Shown: positions 34,830 to 44,709, numbered from the stretch's first letter. The stretch is DNA of 64,000 nt from CASPLG01 sp965120375 (GCA_965120375.1 CBCPMW010000013.1:107425-171424); one strand, 5' to 3'. The notes: a model not told the origin generated them from the letters alone. A program made the numbers and translations.

Positions 34830-37409
34830 CTAAAAATATGCTTTTTCATAAATTTCTTTAATTTCATCAATCATAGGATATCTGGGATTAGAATTTATAC
34901 AATGATCACTAAAGGTAAACTCAGCAAGATTTTGAATATCTTCAAAAAATAATTTTTCATCTACACCGCACTTTTTTATGCTATTTGGTATATTCAAATC
35001 TTTTATCGTATCTTTTATTTTTTCTATTAAATTTCTAATGCTTTCTTTCTCGTTTTTTCCAGAAAACCCTAAAAATCTCGATATTTTTGCGTATTTTTTA
35101 TCCGCAATAAATTTTTCATAGTTAGGAAATATTTGGAATTTAGTAGGCTTGGAGGCGTTATATTCAATTATGTAAGGAAGAAGAATTGAACTTGTAATTT
35201 TAGAAGAAATATTGTACTTAAATTGAAGTTTCTGAGCCATAGCGTAATTCAGTCCTAAAAATTTAGAAGAAAAAAACATGTTTACAATGCAGGAAGCATT
35301 GTATATTTTTTCTCTCGCTTTTTTCATATAATCATTGCCATTTTCGGTGTCTTTTCTGTATTTATAAAAAAGTTCTAAATAGGAAAAAACTAAATTTATT
35401 ACACCGAGAGCTAGAGCATCTGTATAGTCGTTTGAAAAAACTGAAACATAAGCTTCCAGTGCGCAAGAGATAAGATTCATTACTGTAGCTGTATCTATAT
35501 TTTCTGGGAAATTTGTAGCAAACTGAGAATCTATAATTGCAATTTCTGGTACTAAAATCTCATCGTCAAATAAATATGAGTTTTTATTTTCTGTTTCTAA
35601 AAAATAAATTGTTTTAGATTCTTCTTGCATTGTAAAAATAAAAATTTTACGTATTTGAGTTTTAGATCTTTTTAAAGTAATTATATTATTAGATTCAATA
35701 GGTAAATTATTTTTAAATTTGTGAAACATTTCTTTCACTGCGTTTATTATAAATTTTCCTCCTAAAGCTATAATGGTATCAATTTTAAATTTATTCATTA
35801 AGTCTACAGCATCTTGCAAATGTTCTAATTTATAATCTTTTGCATCATAGCAACAAACTTCTATAGCGCAAAAATTTTTTCGTTTACTTAGGTGATGTTT
35901 TATTTTATCCAAAAAACCAAGTTTTATATTTTTTTTATCTGTAACTATTAATACCCGGTCCATATTTGGAATTTTTTCTAAACATTCAACTGATCCTTCT
36001 TCAAAATATATATTCCCCGGTGAACTGATACTGTTTGCCTCATATTCTCTTTTTATAACTTTCTTTTTATTTATAAGATTTTTACATGAAATATTATCCA
36101 AAGTAGAATTTTTACCATAAGAACCACATCCCAGCGTTAAAGAAGGTGTATTTTTATTATATATACCCCCTATTGCACCTTGTGACGCCGGCGAATTTAA
36201 AATTATTCTACCTGCTTTCATAAGTCTAGAAAACTCTTTTATAATATTTTCATTTTTACTGTGAATTACTGCGCTGTGACCCAATCCTCCCATATTTAAA
36301 ATTTTTTCTGCTATACAAAATCCTTCTTTTGTATTATTAGCTTCATAATATGCAAGAACTGGTGACAATTTTTCTATGGAAAGAGGATAATCAAGCCCCA
36401 CGCCCTCTAATTTTGCAATTAAAATTTTTGTTTTTTCATCTACATTTATTCCTGCTTTTTTTGCGATCCAAAAGGCTGATTGACCTACTGCATCAGGGTT
36501 TATTGCCATTTTTTCTCTATTTACTAAAAAATTTGAAATTTTCTGAATTTGATTTTTATCTAAAAAATAGCAATTATTCTCCTTCATTATATGCTCAAAA
36601 TCAGAAGAAATTTCTCTGTCTACAATTACAGACTGTTCGGAAGCACATATCATTCCATTGTCAAATGTCTTTGAAATCATTATATCTGTACAGGCCCTTT
36701 TAAGATCTGCACTTTTTTCAATATAACAAGGTACATTTCCAGGTCCAACTCCAAGAGCGGGTTTCCCAGTTGAATATGCTGATTTTACCATAGCTGATCC
36801 TCCAGTTGCTAAAACAAGTGAAATACCTGGGTGCATCATTAGTTCTTTTGTTGCTTCAATAGATGGATTTTCTATCCACTGCACGCACGATTTTGGTGCC
36901 CCGGATTTTACAGCAGCATCTAATAAAATTTTAGCCGCAAATAAAGATGATTTTTGTGCTGACGGATGAAATCCAAAAATGATAGGATTTCTAGTCTTTG
37001 CACAAATTAAAGATTTAAACATAGTAGTTGAAGTTGGGTTAGTAACAGGAGTAACTCCAGCAATTACTCCTATAGGTTCAGCTATTTCTAAGTATCCTTC
37101 AGTTTTATTTTCATTTATTATCCCTATTGTTTTTTCATCTTTAATGGAGTTCCAAATATATTTTGTAGAAAACATATTTTTTATAAATTTATCTTCAAAT
37201 ATCCCCCGTTTTGTTTCCTCAAACGCCATCTTTGCTAGCTTGTAACTGTTTTCAATGCCAGCAAATGCCATAGATTTAACTATATCATCTATTTGATTTT
37301 GATCAAGTTTCATATAGAAATCTAGTGCTTCTCTAGCATTTTCAACCAAAGTATTTATAGTTTCCTTTATATGTATTTTTTCTTTATTTTCTAAATTTTT
37401 GTTATCCAT
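34830..37409 (-). CDS. adhE: AdhE: intact aldehyde dehydrogenase fused to a degenerate alcohol dehydrogenase
   Basis: Bifunctional-type protein of 859 aa. The N-terminal CoA-acylating aldehyde dehydrogenase (about 15-450) is intact, with LGVGPGNVP, catalytic Cys255 in NGMICASEQ and SLTLGCGS. The C-terminal Fe-dependent ADH domain (about 465-859) keeps overall alignment (EAYVSVFS, NPRYP) but all four Fe ligands of E. coli AdhE are changed: Asp653 is Asn645, His657 is Cys649, His723 is Tyr722 and His737 is Ser736; His727 is Gln726. The GGGSP NAD loop reads GGKFIINAVK and the SGTGSE motif is lost. I infer conversion between acetyl-CoA and acetaldehyde only, or a structural role. ATG start with AGGGGG upstream. 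Confidence 0.93.
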   Translation of the reverse strand: MDNKNLENKEKIHIKETINTLVENAREALDFYMKLDQNQIDDIVKSMAFAGIENSYKLAKMAFEETKRGIFEDKFIKNMFSTKYIWNSIKDEKTIGIINENKTEGYLEIAEPIGVIAGVTPVTNPTSTTMFKSLICAKTRNPIIFGFHPSAQKSSLFAAKILLDAAVKSGAPKSCVQWIENPSIEATKELMMHPGISLVLATGGSAMVKSAYSTGKPALGVGPGNVPCYIEKSADLKRACTDIMISKTFDNGMICASEQSVIVDREISSDFEHIMKENNCYFLDKNQIQKISNFLVNREKMAINPDAVGQSAFWIAKKAGINVDEKTKILIAKLEGVGLDYPLSIEKLSPVLAYYEANNTKEGFCIAEKILNMGGLGHSAVIHSKNENIIKEFSRLMKAGRIILNSPASQGAIGGIYNKNTPSLTLGCGSYGKNSTLDNISCKNLINKKKVIKREYEANSISSPGNIYFEEGSVECLEKIPNMDRVLIVTDKKNIKLGFLDKIKHHLSKRKNFCAIEVCCYDAKDYKLEHLQDAVDLMNKFKIDTIIALGGKFIINAVKEMFHKFKNNLPIESNNIITLKRSKTQIRKIFIFTMQEESKTIYFLETENKNSYLFDDEILVPEIAIIDSQFATNFPENIDTATVMNLISCALEAYVSVFSNDYTDALALGVINLVFSYLELFYKYRKDTENGNDYMKKAREKIYNASCIVNMFFSSKFLGLNYAMAQKLQFKYNISSKITSSILLPYIIEYNASKPTKFQIFPNYEKFIADKKYAKISRFLGFSGKNEKESIRNLIEKIKDTIKDLNIPNSIKKCGVDEKLFFEDIQNLAEFTFSDHCINSNPRYPMIDEIKEIYEKAYF

Positions 37410-37540
37410 CGTACATTTTCCCCCTAGTTTTTATATTTATTTTTTTATTTTTTAAACTCATATTATCTATAACTTATAAATTTATATTCTAAATATTTTA
37501 ATAAAATACCTAAAATTCACTATCTTTACTCGTTTATTTA

Positions 37541-37569
37541 TTGATTTCTATTATGGAAAATGTTATAAT
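37541..37569 (+). promoter_or_regulatory. Promoter of the alpha/beta hydrolase gene
   Basis: TTGATT (37541-37546), 17-base spacer, perfect TATAAT (37564-37569). The predicted transcription start near 37576 leaves room only for the TTG start at 37606, not for the ATG at 37582. Confidence 0.7.
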
Positions 37570-37605
37570 TTAATAAGTAAAATGAGTTGTAAGCAGGTGA
37601 AAACC

Positions 37606-38577
37606 TTGAAAAAATTAGCTAAAAAAATAGTTTTATGTTTTATTGTTTTTTTAATAATAATAGTAGCTTTTTTATTTGCGGCAAGCGAATATCTTTTTAG
37701 TTATTCTTTGGTTAGAAAAAATGAAAAACCAGATGGAGCAAATAGGTTAGTTCCTTCTAGCTTGACAGAAGAAAACGCAAAAATAATAGAAAAAAGTAAG
37801 AAACTTTCACAAAATAAAAAAGATAAGTTAGATAACTTATCAGAAAAAGAAAAGATATATGTCTGTTCCCATGATAATCTAAAATTAGTAGCTACATTTG
37901 TCAAGAATGAAAATGATAACCACAACTACGCGATTATAATTCACGGTTATTCTAAACGAAAAGAAGATGTATATGACATTGCCTACGAATATTTTTTAAA
38001 AAATTTTAGTGTCTTAGTTCCCGATTTAAGAGCCCACGGAGAAAGCGAAGGAAAATATATAGGCATGGGATGGCTTGACAAAGAAGATTTAAAAGTTTGG
38101 ATCAATAAAATAGTATCAAAAGACAAAGATGCAAAAATATTTCTTCATGGAATTTCCATGGGAGCATCAGCAGCAATGATGCTATCTGGTGACAATTTTT
38201 CAGAAAATATCAAAGGTATAATTGAAGATTCTGGTTTTACCTCAGTTAGTGATATCTTTATATCGGAACTTGAGACTCGGTTCCACTTCCCTTCATTTGC
38301 GATTTTGGATTTTATGACTTTAGTAACTTACCTTCACGCTGGGTACAACATAAAAGAAGCATCATGTACCTCTCAAGTTTCAAAAGCCAAAATTCCAATT
38401 CTTATAATACATGGAAGTGACGACAACTTTACGCCTCTTGACATGGCATACAAAATACAGAATGCATCAAAAAGCAAGAATATGCTAGTTATATACGGAG
38501 CTGGCCATACAACTTCCCGATTTCTTGAGCCAGAGAAATATTATAGCACAGTTTGGAATTTTATTAATTCTCTTTGA
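37606..38577 (+). CDS. Membrane-anchored alpha/beta hydrolase
   Basis: Protein of 323 aa: an N-terminal membrane helix (about 5-30), a charged linker, then a serine hydrolase fold. Catalytic triad candidates are Ser in HGISMGAS, Asp in HGSDDNFTP and His in GAGHTTS; an RAHGES loop precedes the nucleophile. It resembles clostridial peptidase_S9/hydrolase_4-type lipases or esterases; the substrate is unknown. TTG at 37606 has AGGTG about eight bases upstream and fits the promoter position. Confidence 0.87.
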   Translation: MKKLAKKIVLCFIVFLIIIVAFLFAASEYLFSYSLVRKNEKPDGANRLVPSSLTEENAKIIEKSKKLSQNKKDKLDNLSEKEKIYVCSHDNLKLVATFVKNENDNHNYAIIIHGYSKRKEDVYDIAYEYFLKNFSVLVPDLRAHGESEGKYIGMGWLDKEDLKVWINKIVSKDKDAKIFLHGISMGASAAMMLSGDNFSENIKGIIEDSGFTSVSDIFISELETRFHFPSFAILDFMTLVTYLHAGYNIKEASCTSQVSKAKIPILIIHGSDDNFTPLDMAYKIQNASKSKNMLVIYGAGHTTSRFLEPEKYYSTVWNFINSL

Positions 38578-38609
38578 ATAAAGTTTTTCTAAATTTAAAA
38601 TATTTTATA

Positions 38610-41183
38610 TTATAACTTGGAAAAAACTTTTATTATTTCTTTTTCGTCTGCTACTACTCCTGCAGACGCTACTTTATCATTTCCCCCTCCTTTTCCACCT
38701 AAAGGCTCTGTAATTTTATTTATTATTTCATTCGCCTTAATAAAACTTTTTACAGATGATGCCACAGATAATATAAGCCTTTTCTTTTCTTTTCCAGCTA
38801 TACATAAAAATACTCCACTGATCTTTTCCGAAATATTTATAGAAGTTTCATTAAAAGATTTATCAAACTCGTCTTTTACTATGTACCCAAATTTTATTTT
38901 TCCTTTAGTTTGAGCTATTTTTATGTCTTTTTCATCGATTGTAGACAAATATTTATCTTTTTTCTTATTTTTTTCCAGGATTTCATCAATTTTTCCATAA
39001 ATTTTATCGGGTTTAACTTTTAATTTAATGGAAATCTCTTTTACGGTTTCTCTTTGTTTTCTCAAATGTTCAAATGCATTTTCGCCTACTGTAGCTGTTA
39101 TTCTTTTTAGTCCTTTACCTATGCTTTCAACTGAAATTATACAAAACACTCCAATATTTCCAGTTCTAACACAATGCGTACCTGCGCAAAGCTCGGATGA
39201 AATTTCCCCAAATGATACTACTCTGACCTGCGATTTATATTTGTTCTGAAAAAGTGCAATGGCTCCCTGATTAATGGCATCGGAAATATCTTTTATTTCC
39301 GTTTTCTTTTCAACATTTTGCCTTATATACGAGTTGACCAAATCTTCTAACTGAAATATTTCATCTTCATTCAAATTTCTATCTAAATTAAAGTCAAATC
39401 TTATATTTTTTTCATCTATTTTTGAACCACACTGGTTCACGCCATTTCCAAAAATCTCTCTAATAGCACTGTGAAGAAGGTGGACGGCCGTATGCCCGAT
39501 TGACAAAACTTCTCTCCTTTTAGTGTCTATTTCAACTAAAACTTTTTTGCTTTTAAGCTTTTCCCCAGAAATTAAGCTTCCAAAATGAACAAAAACATCA
39601 TTTTTTGTTTTTTTCACAGAATTTATTTTAATTTTTAAATCATCATTTAATATGAATCCACAGTCTGACATCTGACCCCCAGATTCTGCATACATACAAG
39701 TGGAATCTAAAATAACTTCAATCTCATCTCCAAATTTTAAGTTTTGATAGTTTTCATCGCCATTCACAAAAAAACCTAAAATAGAAGCATCTGTTTTATT
39801 ATTATCATATCCTACAAAATTAGTCTCTTTAAAAGAGCAAAATTTTTCAGTGTCTATGATTTTAATTTGATCATTTTTAGATTTTGAATTCTTAGATACT
39901 TGTTTATGTTCGCTTAGTCTTTTTTTAAATTCGGCTTCATCTATTTCCATATTTAAATCAGACGCATAATCTTTTATGACATCAAATGGTAAGCCATGAG
40001 CTGTTACAAGATCAAATATTTCTTCTCCAGATATTTCATTTTTTTTATTTTTTATTTTGTCTAAAATCTCTAAAGAATTTACCAAAATTTTCTTAAATTG
40101 TGTTATTTCTCTAGAAAATTCAGATATAATCAAACTTTCTTTTTCAAGTATCTGGGAATAGATCTGTGAATATTTAAGCGTAATCAATTTCAGTAAACTT
40201 TCGAAATCAAAGTCTTCTATTTTATATTTCCGGAAAACTAACATACATTTTCTTATAAGTTTTCTTGGAATATATCCCCTTCCTTCATTCGATACATACA
40301 CGTCCTCAGATAAAATTAATACCGCAGTCCTTAAATGATCTACTAAAATTCTTAGATCTTTTTCTTGAAATTTTATTTTATTATCTAAAAGACTTTCAAT
40401 TTTTTCCTTTATCGGGGCCAAAAGATCCGTTTGATAAACCGAGTCATAAGAATTTAAAACCATTGCCAAACGCTCTATTCCAGCTCCAGTATCCACACTT
40501 TTAAACTTAAGTGGAGTATAAGAGCCATCTTCATTTTTATTTAGCTGCATAAACACTCCAGCGTTCCAGATTTCAATATACCTTTCCTCTGTATCAAATT
40601 CTCCACCTGAAATATATTTTTTACCTTTTCCAGTATCGTAAAAAACTTCTGTACAAGGACCACACGGCCCAGTTTTTGAAGTTGGTCCCCAAAAGTTATC
40701 ATCTTTACCTAAAGAAATAATGTGGTCTTTTTCAATTCCAGCGTTTTCCCAACACCTTTTAGATTCCAAATCTTCATCCAAACCTAAACTTTCGTCACCT
40801 GCAAATACTGTAACATAAAGTTTCTCTTTAGGGATATTTAAGTGTTTAGTTAAAAACTCAAACGCTAAAAAAATTGCTTTTTCTTTAAAGTAATTATTTA
40901 TAGACCAACTTCCGAGCATTTGAAAACTAGTTAAGTGATGCTTGTCCCCTATATCATCTATATCTATAGTACGAACACATGGCTGTATATTAAAAAGTCT
41001 TGGGGACTCTGGTTTTTCTTCTCCGGTAAAAAATTTTTTAATAGGTGCCATCCCGGAATTTATAAAAAGTAAAGTTGGATCATTTTTAGGAATAATCGAA
41101 GAGCTTTTTATCTGAGTATGATCTTTACTTTGAAAAAAATTAAAAAACTTTTCCTTTATTTCCACTGAAGTTATAAAACTCAA
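38610..41183 (-). CDS. alaS: Alanyl-tRNA synthetase
   Basis: Class II synthetase of 857 aa that charges and proofreads tRNA-Ala. Order: catalytic core with motif 1 region FINSGMAP, HHLTSFQMLGSWS and motif 3 DTGAGIERL; the tRNA-recognition helices; the editing domain with HTAVHLLHSA and CAGTH zinc motifs; and the C-Ala (DHHA1) domain ending in the glycine-rich GGKGGGN. Length is close to normal. TTG at 41183 is chosen because AGAGGTG lies six bases upstream; the GTG at 41192 is inside that site. The leader is too short for a T-box. Confidence 0.96.
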   Translation of the reverse strand: MSFITSVEIKEKFFNFFQSKDHTQIKSSSIIPKNDPTLLFINSGMAPIKKFFTGEEKPESPRLFNIQPCVRTIDIDDIGDKHHLTSFQMLGSWSINNYFKEKAIFLAFEFLTKHLNIPKEKLYVTVFAGDESLGLDEDLESKRCWENAGIEKDHIISLGKDDNFWGPTSKTGPCGPCTEVFYDTGKGKKYISGGEFDTEERYIEIWNAGVFMQLNKNEDGSYTPLKFKSVDTGAGIERLAMVLNSYDSVYQTDLLAPIKEKIESLLDNKIKFQEKDLRILVDHLRTAVLILSEDVYVSNEGRGYIPRKLIRKCMLVFRKYKIEDFDFESLLKLITLKYSQIYSQILEKESLIISEFSREITQFKKILVNSLEILDKIKNKKNEISGEEIFDLVTAHGLPFDVIKDYASDLNMEIDEAEFKKRLSEHKQVSKNSKSKNDQIKIIDTEKFCSFKETNFVGYDNNKTDASILGFFVNGDENYQNLKFGDEIEVILDSTCMYAESGGQMSDCGFILNDDLKIKINSVKKTKNDVFVHFGSLISGEKLKSKKVLVEIDTKRREVLSIGHTAVHLLHSAIREIFGNGVNQCGSKIDEKNIRFDFNLDRNLNEDEIFQLEDLVNSYIRQNVEKKTEIKDISDAINQGAIALFQNKYKSQVRVVSFGEISSELCAGTHCVRTGNIGVFCIISVESIGKGLKRITATVGENAFEHLRKQRETVKEISIKLKVKPDKIYGKIDEILEKNKKKDKYLSTIDEKDIKIAQTKGKIKFGYIVKDEFDKSFNETSINISEKISGVFLCIAGKEKKRLILSVASSVKSFIKANEIINKITEPLGGKGGGNDKVASAGVVADEKEIIKVFSKL

Positions 41184-41233
41184 TATACACACCTCTTAAA
41201 AAAATATACGCAACTTATTTTATCAAAACTGCA

Positions 41234-41272
41234 TAAAAAATACCAGAGGCAAATTTGCTCCTGGTATTTTTA
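41234..41272 (-). terminator. Terminator of the Cys-rich gene
   Basis: AAAATACCAG and CTGGTATTTT pair with an inner GCAAA/TTTGC stem and a small mismatch; on the minus strand a six-T run follows. It is symmetrical enough to work both ways, but only the minus gene ends here. Confidence 0.65.
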
Positions 41273-41279
41273 TATCTTT

Positions 41280-42131
41280 TTAGGATCTTTGCTTGCAGCA
41301 ACAACTAAATCCATCACTCGATTCATTAGTTTCTACTGCTCTTGGTGGAAAAAATTCATCTGTCGGGAAGTCTATTCTACTAAATAGTTCACAAGGATTA
41401 TCCGACGACGTTACACACTCTTTATCCGGAATACAGAAATCATACGCAGGAACCAACATCTGGACATTTCTCTCAATCTGAACAATAGTAAACAGTCCCA
41501 CCGTTACTCTTACAACTTTTGTAACTCCACTACAAACAAATTCGCCACCATACCTTTGACATATACAAGACGGAACCCTGCATTTGGGTTCAGTACAACA
41601 ATTTGGATTTACTTCACAAACACTAGAAGAAAGAGCTATTGGATCTGCAACTTGCACTGTCGCCCTGGGTAAGTTTCTATGAGAAATATTTTGCACATCA
41701 TAATCGTCGACGGAAAGATCGGAACTAAATACCTTGACACTCCCTTCACTTCCGTACAATATAACTTTTTTTGTAAAAATTGATAATCCACAAACTGAAG
41801 TAGGCGCTGATGATGACGAGACGGAAGCCTCGAATGAAACTTCAAAGAAAAACGTCATATCAACTGAATAAAATCCTTTCTGAAATGGGACCGGCTCTAA
41901 ATCTAAATAAACATTTGAAACTTTCACATCTTTCATTCTTAGATTGCAAGACTGCTCCACTATACTTTGACCTGATTCAGTAAAATAAACCCTCATATCT
42001 TCTAAACAATCTTTATCAGCACAAGAATCATAAACCCTATAAGCGTCTATACAAACAGCTTCCCTAAAATTGTTTTGACTACAGCCGTTTTGCGATTCTT
42101 GGCCGGAAAAAGTAGAAAAATTTTCTGACAT
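41280..42131 (-). CDS. Cys-rich conserved protein of unknown function
   Basis: Protein of 283 aa without signal peptide or membrane helix. It has a striking CIDAYRVYDSCADKDCLEDMRVYF block (residues about 27-50), an alternating beta-rich middle (VPFQKGFYSVDMTFFFEVSFEA), a cysteine cluster around 180-205 (CCTEPKC, CICQ) and a CCC tail. I recall similar proteins in many clostridia, annotated only as hypothetical; their texture is reminiscent of spore or surface coat-type proteins, but that is a guess. ATG start; the GGGGG ribosome site lies inside a predicted hairpin (see the leader entry). It ends at a clear terminator and is downstream of pcrA. Confidence 0.8.
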   Translation of the reverse strand: MSENFSTFSGQESQNGCSQNNFREAVCIDAYRVYDSCADKDCLEDMRVYFTESGQSIVEQSCNLRMKDVKVSNVYLDLEPVPFQKGFYSVDMTFFFEVSFEASVSSSSAPTSVCGLSIFTKKVILYGSEGSVKVFSSDLSVDDYDVQNISHRNLPRATVQVADPIALSSSVCEVNPNCCTEPKCRVPSCICQRYGGEFVCSGVTKVVRVTVGLFTIVQIERNVQMLVPAYDFCIPDKECVTSSDNPCELFSRIDFPTDEFFPPRAVETNESSDGFSCCCKQRS

Positions 42132-42138
42132 ACAAGGA

Positions 42139-42183
42139 CCCCCATAAAATTTAAATTTTCTTTTCCAATAACATATTATGGGG
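42139..42183 (-). promoter_or_regulatory. Leader hairpin covering the ribosome site of the Cys-rich gene
   Basis: On the minus strand CCCCATAA (42183-42176) can pair with TTATGGGG (42147-42140), and the latter is the start of the GGGGG Shine-Dalgarno run lying seven bases before the ATG. Pairing would hide the ribosome site, so this could be a translational switch. Confidence 0.45.
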
Positions 42184-42204
42184 AACTAGGCTTTTATGTT
42201 ACTA

Positions 42205-44607
42205 TCAGTCCTCTTTGAGTTTAACAAAGCTTGCCATAAGTGTTTTTGTCTCTTCTATCTTTTTAAATTTGATCTGAACAAGTCCACTATCGCCTCCTAC
42301 ATTAGAAGACATAACTTCTCCTTCACCAAATTTTACGTGCGTAACCACATCTCCGATACTAAATATATGATCATTTTCTCGAATTTTTACTCCACCAACA
42401 ATTTGACCAAAATTCCTAGCTGCAATAGCAGATTTTAGGCGTATCTCTTGTGCCGACTGTGGCCTATCTTCACTTGGATCCATCTTTTTCCAGTCCCTTG
42501 ACTTAGTTTTTTCGATTAGATCTTCTGGAATTTCCTGAATAAAACGGGACTGTTTATTGTGCGATGTGCTTCCAAAAACCATTCTGCTGTCAGAATTAAG
42601 AATATACAGCTTACCTTTCGCTCGGGTTATCCCAACATAAGCAAGTCTGCGTTCCTCTTCAATTTCAGATTCATCTTCAAGACACTGGGTCCCAGGAAAA
42701 ATTCCTTCCTCAAATCCCGGCAAAAATACAACCGGAAACTCAAGTCCTTTTGCCGAGTGCATTGTCATCATAACAACACAATCTGCATTTTCATCATAAT
42801 TATCAATATCAGTCAACAAAGCAACTTCTTCCAAAAATCCAGAAAGTGTTGCCATGCTACCTTTCTCCTCTTCATACTGCATTATATTATTCATCAGCTC
42901 TTGTATGTTTTCTAACCTAGCTTGACAGTCATCCTTATCATTTTTCAGGAATTCTATGTACTGAGTTCTATCTAATATCATCTGATAAAGTCCATGAAGA
43001 GATATCTCTCCACTTTTATACTCATAAATCATTTCATCTATAAGATTCGAAAATGCTTCCAACTTGCAAGAAACTCTCTGGAACTGTTCGTAATTCGATG
43101 CATTCCTGATCACATGCATTAAATCTAGATTCTCCGAAGCTGCAATTTCAAGCGCCTGAACAATCGTCCTTTCCCCTATCGATCTTCTCGGTTGATTTAT
43201 AATCCTCCTTAGGCGAATTTCATCTGATGGATTGTTAATTACACTTAAATAAGCAATCATGTCTTTTATTTCTTGCCGCTCATAAAAGCGTACTCCACCT
43301 AGCATTCTATATGGCACTGCTGCTTTAGCAAAAACTTTTTCTATTACATTTGACTGAGAGTTTGCCCTATAAAGCACTGCAAAATCCGAATATCTAAGTC
43401 CACTACTCACTTTTTCCTTGACAACATCTAATATGTACTTAGCTTCATCATATTCACTATAAGCTGTATGTAAACTTAATTTTTCCCCGCAAGGATTGTT
43501 TGTCCAAAGAGTCTTACCCTTTCTGAGCTTATTGTTGCTTATGATAGAGTTTGCCGCATCAAGAATATTTTTGGTAGAACGATAATTTTGCTCTAATCTA
43601 ACTATTTTCGCCCCAGGATGATCTTTTTCAAATTCTAGTATATTTTTAACAGTTGCTCCTCTGAATTTATATATACTTTGGTCATCATCCCCCACGACGC
43701 ACAAATTTCCGTGTTTTTTTGCAAGCAAGTTTACAAACCTATTTTGAGCAAAATTTGTATCTTGATACTCATCCACAAGAATATATTGAAACTTATCCTG
43801 ATATTTTTCTAGTATATCTGGGAATTTTTCAAACAATCTGACCGTGTTAAAAATCAAATCGTCAAAATCCATTGCATCGGACTCTATTAAGTGTTTCTGG
43901 TACATTTTGTATATCTGTGCAGTATAAGAAAGTCTTTGGTTTTGTTTGTCCCCAAAAAGATCAAAATACTTAAACTGGTCGATTAATTTGTCCTTTGCAG
44001 AAGATATTTCGTAAATCACTGATTTTAAGGGAAGAATTTTGTCATCTATTTTTAATTTTTTCTGACAATCCTTTATCAATTTTTTCACATCATCAGAATC
44101 GTATATAGTAAAATGGTTACTATAACCCAATTTTTCTGCATACATTCTAAGAATCTTTGCGCAAGTAGAATGAAAAGTAGAAGCCCAAACGTCGTTAGCT
44201 GAGCCATCTAGAGTGAGAGAAAGCAGACGCTCTTTCATTTCTTTCGCCGCTTTATTAGTAAAGGTTATAGCAAGTATATTCCAAGGGGCTACTCTCTTTG
44301 CTGAAATAAGATCTAAAATTTCACTTGAAAAATTATTTTCTTCTACAGCTAACTCCAGTTTTTCTATAGTTTCCGGCTCTAAAGTACATAAAACCTCATC
44401 GCTACAATACGCTTTTCCATACTTAATCATATTAAGTATTCGGTTAACTATAACTGTAGTTTTTCCACTACCTGCCCCAGCAAGTATCATTAATGGCCCG
44501 TTTATTTCAAAAATCGCTTCCATCTGTTTTTCGTTCATCTTGTGGAAAAGTTTTTCCAAAATTTTTTTCCGTAATTCCAGAAATCTTCCTTTTAGTTTTA
44601 CACTCAT
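42205..44607 (-). CDS. pcrA: ATP-dependent DNA helicase PcrA/UvrD
   Basis: Superfamily 1A helicase of 800 aa. Motifs in order: Q motif near NEKQMEAI, Walker A AGAGSGKTT, TFTNKAA (Ia), DEYQDT (II), GDDDQSIYKFRGA (III), EQNYRS (IV), MTMHSAKGLEFPVVF (V) and YVGITRAK (VI). The C-terminal tail (about 735-800) ends in a KFGEGEV-type Tudor-like domain that binds RNA polymerase in PcrA. It acts in repair, rolling-circle plasmid replication and removal of transcription blocks. ATG start; its own extended -10 promoter is at 44640-44668. Confidence 0.96.
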   Translation of the reverse strand: MSVKLKGRFLELRKKILEKLFHKMNEKQMEAIFEINGPLMILAGAGSGKTTVIVNRILNMIKYGKAYCSDEVLCTLEPETIEKLELAVEENNFSSEILDLISAKRVAPWNILAITFTNKAAKEMKERLLSLTLDGSANDVWASTFHSTCAKILRMYAEKLGYSNHFTIYDSDDVKKLIKDCQKKLKIDDKILPLKSVIYEISSAKDKLIDQFKYFDLFGDKQNQRLSYTAQIYKMYQKHLIESDAMDFDDLIFNTVRLFEKFPDILEKYQDKFQYILVDEYQDTNFAQNRFVNLLAKKHGNLCVVGDDDQSIYKFRGATVKNILEFEKDHPGAKIVRLEQNYRSTKNILDAANSIISNNKLRKGKTLWTNNPCGEKLSLHTAYSEYDEAKYILDVVKEKVSSGLRYSDFAVLYRANSQSNVIEKVFAKAAVPYRMLGGVRFYERQEIKDMIAYLSVINNPSDEIRLRRIINQPRRSIGERTIVQALEIAASENLDLMHVIRNASNYEQFQRVSCKLEAFSNLIDEMIYEYKSGEISLHGLYQMILDRTQYIEFLKNDKDDCQARLENIQELMNNIMQYEEEKGSMATLSGFLEEVALLTDIDNYDENADCVVMMTMHSAKGLEFPVVFLPGFEEGIFPGTQCLEDESEIEEERRLAYVGITRAKGKLYILNSDSRMVFGSTSHNKQSRFIQEIPEDLIEKTKSRDWKKMDPSEDRPQSAQEIRLKSAIAARNFGQIVGGVKIRENDHIFSIGDVVTHVKFGEGEVMSSNVGGDSGLVQIKFKKIEETKTLMASFVKLKED

Positions 44608-44639
44608 TAAAAAGCACCGCCAAATCTCTTTTGCTAAGT

Positions 44640-44668
44640 ATTATACCAGATTTTGCTTTAAAACGCAA
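44640..44668 (-). promoter_or_regulatory. Promoter of pcrA (extended -10)
   Basis: Minus strand TTGCGT (44663-44668), 17-base spacer, perfect TATAAT (44640-44645) preceded by TGG, an extended -10. About 33 bases before the pcrA ATG. Confidence 0.65.
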
Positions 44669-44709
44669 GTGTTATTATATTGCCTATTTTTAATAATTTT
44701 CATTATGAC

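Noticed and set aside
42133..42204. Rho-independent terminator of pcrA
   Set aside because: The inverted repeat has a 28-base loop and no T tract; it fits better as a leader hairpin over the next gene's ribosome site.
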